Shown: in pieces, positions 5,870 to 7,995 of the stretch
Layout of the letters: each line of letters begins with the position of its first letter
Position numbering within the stretch: position 1 is the stretch's first letter
From: Candidatus Babelota bacterium
GTDB taxonomy: Bacteria; JAGOBX01
Length of the DNA stretch: 7,995 nt
Assembly (NCBI GenBank): GCA_017999075.1
Contig: JAGOBX010000148.1
Coordinates: 1-7,995 of the forward strand
Direction of reading: 5' to 3'
Program-made: the position numbers and the translations under genes
Notes under the pieces: model-generated
Told to the model about the DNA's origin: nothing
What the model saw: the letters and a program-made list of their open reading frames with translations, nothing else
The model's database searches: none

Positions 5870-7174
5870 TTAATCAGATTCAATAGAATGATCTATTGGT
5901 TCCTCTCCAATAAGTATCCTTAAAGTATTTTTTAATTTCATATGTTGTATAAACAGATCGTGTTCCGGACTTATTCCTTTCGGGGTCATTGGTGATTTCC
6001 AGTAAAAACTAAGCCAATGTTGTATTCCTGTTAATCCAAGTCTAGATGCCAAATCTATGAATAAAACTAAATCTAAAACTACAGGCGCAGCTAAAATCGA
6101 ATCACGGCACAAAAAATTGACTTTTATTTGCATTGGCATACCTAACCATCCAAATATATCTATATTATCCCAACTTTCTTTTGAATCACCACGCGGCGGA
6201 TAATAATTTATTCTAACTTTATGATATAAATCTTTATATAATTCAGGATACATATCAGGTTGAAATATCGTATCTAAAACAGAAAGTTTACTTTTTTCTT
6301 TCGTCTTAAACGATTCCGGATCGTCTAAAATTTCCCCGTCTCTATTCCCAAGTATGTTAGTTGAAAACCATCCGTTAACGCCAAGCATTTTTGCCTTCAA
6401 TCCAGGAGACAGCAATGTTTTCATCATTGTTTGACCGGTTTTAAAATCTTTTCCTCCGATAGGTGTTTTAGTTTTATCTGCCAATTCAACCAATGCCGGA
6501 ATATCTACAGAAAGATTGGGCGCTCCATTGCAGTAAGGAATTTTTTCTCTTAAAGCTGCATACGCATATATCATTGAAGGAGATATGTATTTATTGTTTT
6601 CTCTTAATCCTTTCTCAAAATCTTTAAGATTTTTATGAACAACTTTTGTTTCCTGATATATTTCTGTACTGCCGCACCAAACCATAACGCATCTGTCAAT
6701 TTTATTTTTTTTCTTAAAATCCTTAATATCGTCTATCAATTTTTCAGCAGCTTCCATTTTATTTTTATATGTTTTCAAATGCGGTCCATCAAGTTTCTTA
6801 ACAAATTTTTTTTCAAAGACAGCTTTATATGGTTTTATTTTTTTCAATTCATTTTTCACTTTATCAAGCATTTCTCTTGGTAAAACTCCTGCTATAACAG
6901 CAGATTCGTATGCATCATCTGGAAAAACATCCCACGCAGCAAATTCCAAATCTTTCAAATTAGCAATAGGAACAACATCTTTAATAAAAGGGCTTTTGTT
7001 ATCACTCCTTTTGCCAAGTCTTATAGTTTGCATCTGTGTCAACGAACCAAACGGACGCGCAAGACCTTTTCTGATTAAACATACTCCTGCAATAAAAGTG
7101 CTGCTTACTGCCCCAAGTCCCGGAAGCAAAACTCCCAATTTGCCATTAACTTTAATTAAATTATTTTTTTTCAT
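5870..7174 (-). CDS. ino1: myo-inositol-1-phosphate synthase
   Basis: This enzyme isomerises glucose-6-phosphate to inositol-1-phosphate with bound NAD+, the entry to all inositol compounds. The 434-residue protein has the NAD-binding GLGAVSST (19-26), STEIY (169-173), SPSMIYAYAA (198-207), NLSVDIP (220-226), GGKDFKTGQT (240-249), LGNRDG (275-280), then KSKLSV, VRINYYPPRGD and CRDSILAAPVVLDL, covering the catalytic Lys-rich core and the conserved C-terminal half. The length and wording (GWFSTNILGNRDGE, YPPRGDSKESWDNIDIFGW) recall the roughly 430-residue synthases of Bacteroidota more than the shorter actinobacterial type, as judged from memory. The ATG at 7174 has AAGGA 8 bases upstream. It is the first gene of the inositol cluster; the 71-bp upstream gap holds the palindrome at 7216-7241. 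The next gene, arsR, starts 71 bp after its stop. Confidence 0.95.
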   Translation of the reverse strand: MKKNNLIKVNGKLGVLLPGLGAVSSTFIAGVCLIRKGLARPFGSLTQMQTIRLGKRSDNKSPFIKDVVPIANLKDLEFAAWDVFPDDAYESAVIAGVLPREMLDKVKNELKKIKPYKAVFEKKFVKKLDGPHLKTYKNKMEAAEKLIDDIKDFKKKNKIDRCVMVWCGSTEIYQETKVVHKNLKDFEKGLRENNKYISPSMIYAYAALREKIPYCNGAPNLSVDIPALVELADKTKTPIGGKDFKTGQTMMKTLLSPGLKAKMLGVNGWFSTNILGNRDGEILDDPESFKTKEKSKLSVLDTIFQPDMYPELYKDLYHKVRINYYPPRGDSKESWDNIDIFGWLGMPMQIKVNFLCRDSILAAPVVLDLVLFIDLASRLGLTGIQHWLSFYWKSPMTPKGISPEHDLFIQHMKLKNTLRILIGEEPIDHSIESD

Positions 7175-7215
7175 TTTTTAATTCCTTTATATTATATAAA
7201 AATTTAATATGTATT

Positions 7216-7241
7216 TTTAAATAGAAAAATTTCTATTTAAA
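7216..7241. promoter_or_regulatory. Perfect 12-2-12 palindrome, likely operator in front of inositol phosphate synthase gene
   Basis: TTTAAATAGAAA (7216-7227), AA, then TTTCTATTTAAA (7230-7241) is an inverted repeat with 12-bp arms, no mismatch and a 2-bp centre. ArsR/SmtB repressors typically bind 12-2-12 AT-rich inverted repeats, and an ArsR-type gene lies in the cluster. A weak promoter can be drawn with TATAAT at 7196-7191 and TTAAAA at 7220-7215, which would overlap the palindrome, but that -10 is only 16 bases from the ATG, so the promoter is uncertain. The palindrome also begins 4 bp after the methyltransferase stop, but no T tract follows it on that strand, which argues against an intrinsic terminator. 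Confidence 0.55.
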
Positions 7242-7245
7242 TTCT

Positions 7246-7974
7246 TTATTTCGACCATATAACCAAAGATTCTTCTGAATCAATTAATTTTTCTTCACTC
7301 TCCAATTTAAATCCTATATTTAACATTATTTTTTTATACTTATCTTTTTTTATTTTATTTAAATGCATCGGTAAATCTTCTGAATTTTTAAAACAAATTT
7401 GTAAAATCAATTTACCTTTGTTTTTTAAAAATAAAAAAAAGTCACTTAATACTTTTTCAGGTTCATTCAAATGTTCTATTACATCCAAACATATAATTTT
7501 TTCAAAAAAATTTTTCGGCATTTCATCAATCTGAAGTTTGAAATATTTGTAATCATAATTTCTTATATCAAATCTTTTTCTGCAGAATTCAAATGTTTGT
7601 GTGTCCAAATCTGCTAAATATATTTGTTTAAAATTGTTTTTATATAAATATAAACTTAAATTGCCAACTCCGCATCCAAAATCCAATATTTTATCAGTTG
7701 GCAAAATGTTTGATTTGATTTTTGGAAAAAGATTGCATCTTGCACCATAATAATTATTTTCTTTTAACAGCTCATAAATATAATAATCACAATTTTTATA
7801 AAAATCTTCTATTTTATCGTTTGAACCCCTGTTTTTTTTCAACCATTCTTTTTTTCCATTTTGGGTGGGATTAATAAAATTTTTTTCAATATCCTCATTA
7901 TTCAGGTCAAGTATATATCTTATTTCTCCATAAATTTCTTTTTTTTGGCAATCATTTTTTTTTTCTCTTAGCAA
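7246..7974 (-). CDS. Class I SAM-dependent methyltransferase, 5' end uncertain
   Basis: The protein has a class I Rossmann-fold methyltransferase core: motif I LDFGCGVG (97-104), acidic strand-2 end ADLD (121-124), and CLDVIEHL (162-169) typical of the post-II region, then FLKNKGKLIL and a closing SLVIWSK strand. Before the core, a region of about 90 residues with WLKKNRGS and DFYKNCDYYIYELL resembles N-terminal parts of small-molecule or lipid/sugar methyltransferases; the substrate is unknown. The open frame has no ATG or GTG before the core and would have to start at the TTG at 7974, directly after an in-frame TGA and without a ribosome binding site. An ATG at 7955 in another frame overlaps a possible upstream stop as ATGA and would join this frame if an A8 tract at 7939-7946 had nine A. 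The gene ends 71 bp before the inositol phosphate synthase start on the same strand. Confidence 0.8.
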   Translation of the reverse strand: MLREKKNDCQKKEIYGEIRYILDLNNEDIEKNFINPTQNGKKEWLKKNRGSNDKIEDFYKNCDYYIYELLKENNYYGARCNLFPKIKSNILPTDKILDFGCGVGNLSLYLYKNNFKQIYLADLDTQTFEFCRKRFDIRNYDYKYFKLQIDEMPKNFFEKIICLDVIEHLNEPEKVLSDFFLFLKNKGKLILQICFKNSEDLPMHLNKIKKDKYKKIMLNIGFKLESEEKLIDSEESLVIWSK

Positions 7975-7995
7975 TCAAATCATCAAAACAGGTTA
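7952..7995 (-). CDS. Possible C-terminal tail of an upstream gene
   Basis: From the window edge one minus-strand frame reads TCFDDLIAKRKKK and stops at TGA (7954-7952). The basic tail looks like a plausible protein end, and its stop overlaps an ATG as ATGA, a common coupling arrangement. Only 13 codons are visible, so no identity can be given and chance is quite possible. Confidence 0.3.
   Translation of the reverse strand, partial: TCFDDLIAKRKKK

Noticed and set aside
6635-6883. Plus-strand open frame rich in Phe
   Set aside because: Antisense to inositol phosphate synthase; the hydrophobic composition only reflects the Lys-rich coding strand read backwards.
6996-7181. Plus-strand open frame of 61 codons
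   Set aside because: Antisense to the N-terminus of inositol phosphate synthase; no support.
1-7995. CRISPR arrays, tRNA/rRNA genes, insertion sequences, toxin-antitoxin or defence system
   Set aside because: No spaced direct repeats, no tRNA-like fold or rRNA-like GC-rich block, no transposase motifs; the nuclease belongs to the ERCC4 repair family and no defence partner is next to it.

Overview
The window is a very AT-rich stretch of bacterial DNA (by eye about three quarters A+T, with many A/T homopolymers). It is densely packed, and most genes lie on the minus strand. All recognisable genes are bacterial-type, some with clear Shine-Dalgarno sites and some with none. The lineage cannot be fixed from the sequence. 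A low-GC, uncultured-type or host-associated bacterium is likely; an in-frame amber codon in one gene and a homopolymer-linked frame problem in another would fit a genome under relaxed selection, or sequencing error.

Layout. Plus strand, 1-1096: the end of queD and a complete queE, two consecutive steps from 6-carboxytetrahydropterin towards 7-deazaguanines (preQ0/queuosine). Minus strand, read right to left: a possible tail of an upstream gene (7952-7995), a SAM-dependent methyltransferase (7246-7974), a regulatory gap with a perfect 12-2-12 palindrome (7216-7241), myo-inositol-1-phosphate synthase (5870-7174), an ArsR-type repressor (5493-5798), a fused CDP-inositol-forming cytidylyltransferase/CDP-alcohol phosphatidyltransferase (4138-5487), an unknown multi-pass membrane protein (3528-4145), an ERCC4/XPF-type nuclease with helix-hairpin-helix tail interrupted by one in-frame TAG (2899-3531), and a cobalamin-binding-type radical SAM enzyme (1101-2846). 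The last converges on queE with only 4 bp between the two stop codons.

The coherent core is 3528-7174. Inositol phosphate synthase would make inositol-1-phosphate from glucose-6-phosphate. The fusion protein's N-terminal half would activate it to CDP-inositol, and its membrane half would transfer the inositol phosphate to an acceptor alcohol. In hyperthermophiles this enzyme pair makes the solute di-myo-inositol phosphate; in an AT-rich, probably mesophilic bacterium an inositol phospholipid is the more likely product. The ArsR-like protein between the two enzymes and the palindrome in front of the synthase suggest local autoregulation. The fusion gene, membrane protein and nuclease are joined by 8-bp and 4-bp gene overlaps, so they are probably co-translated. 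The radical SAM enzyme may belong to the same transcript but has its own ribosome binding site after a 52-bp gap.

No tRNA, rRNA, CRISPR array, insertion sequence or intergenic stretch above 300 bases was seen; the longest gaps are about 70 bp.
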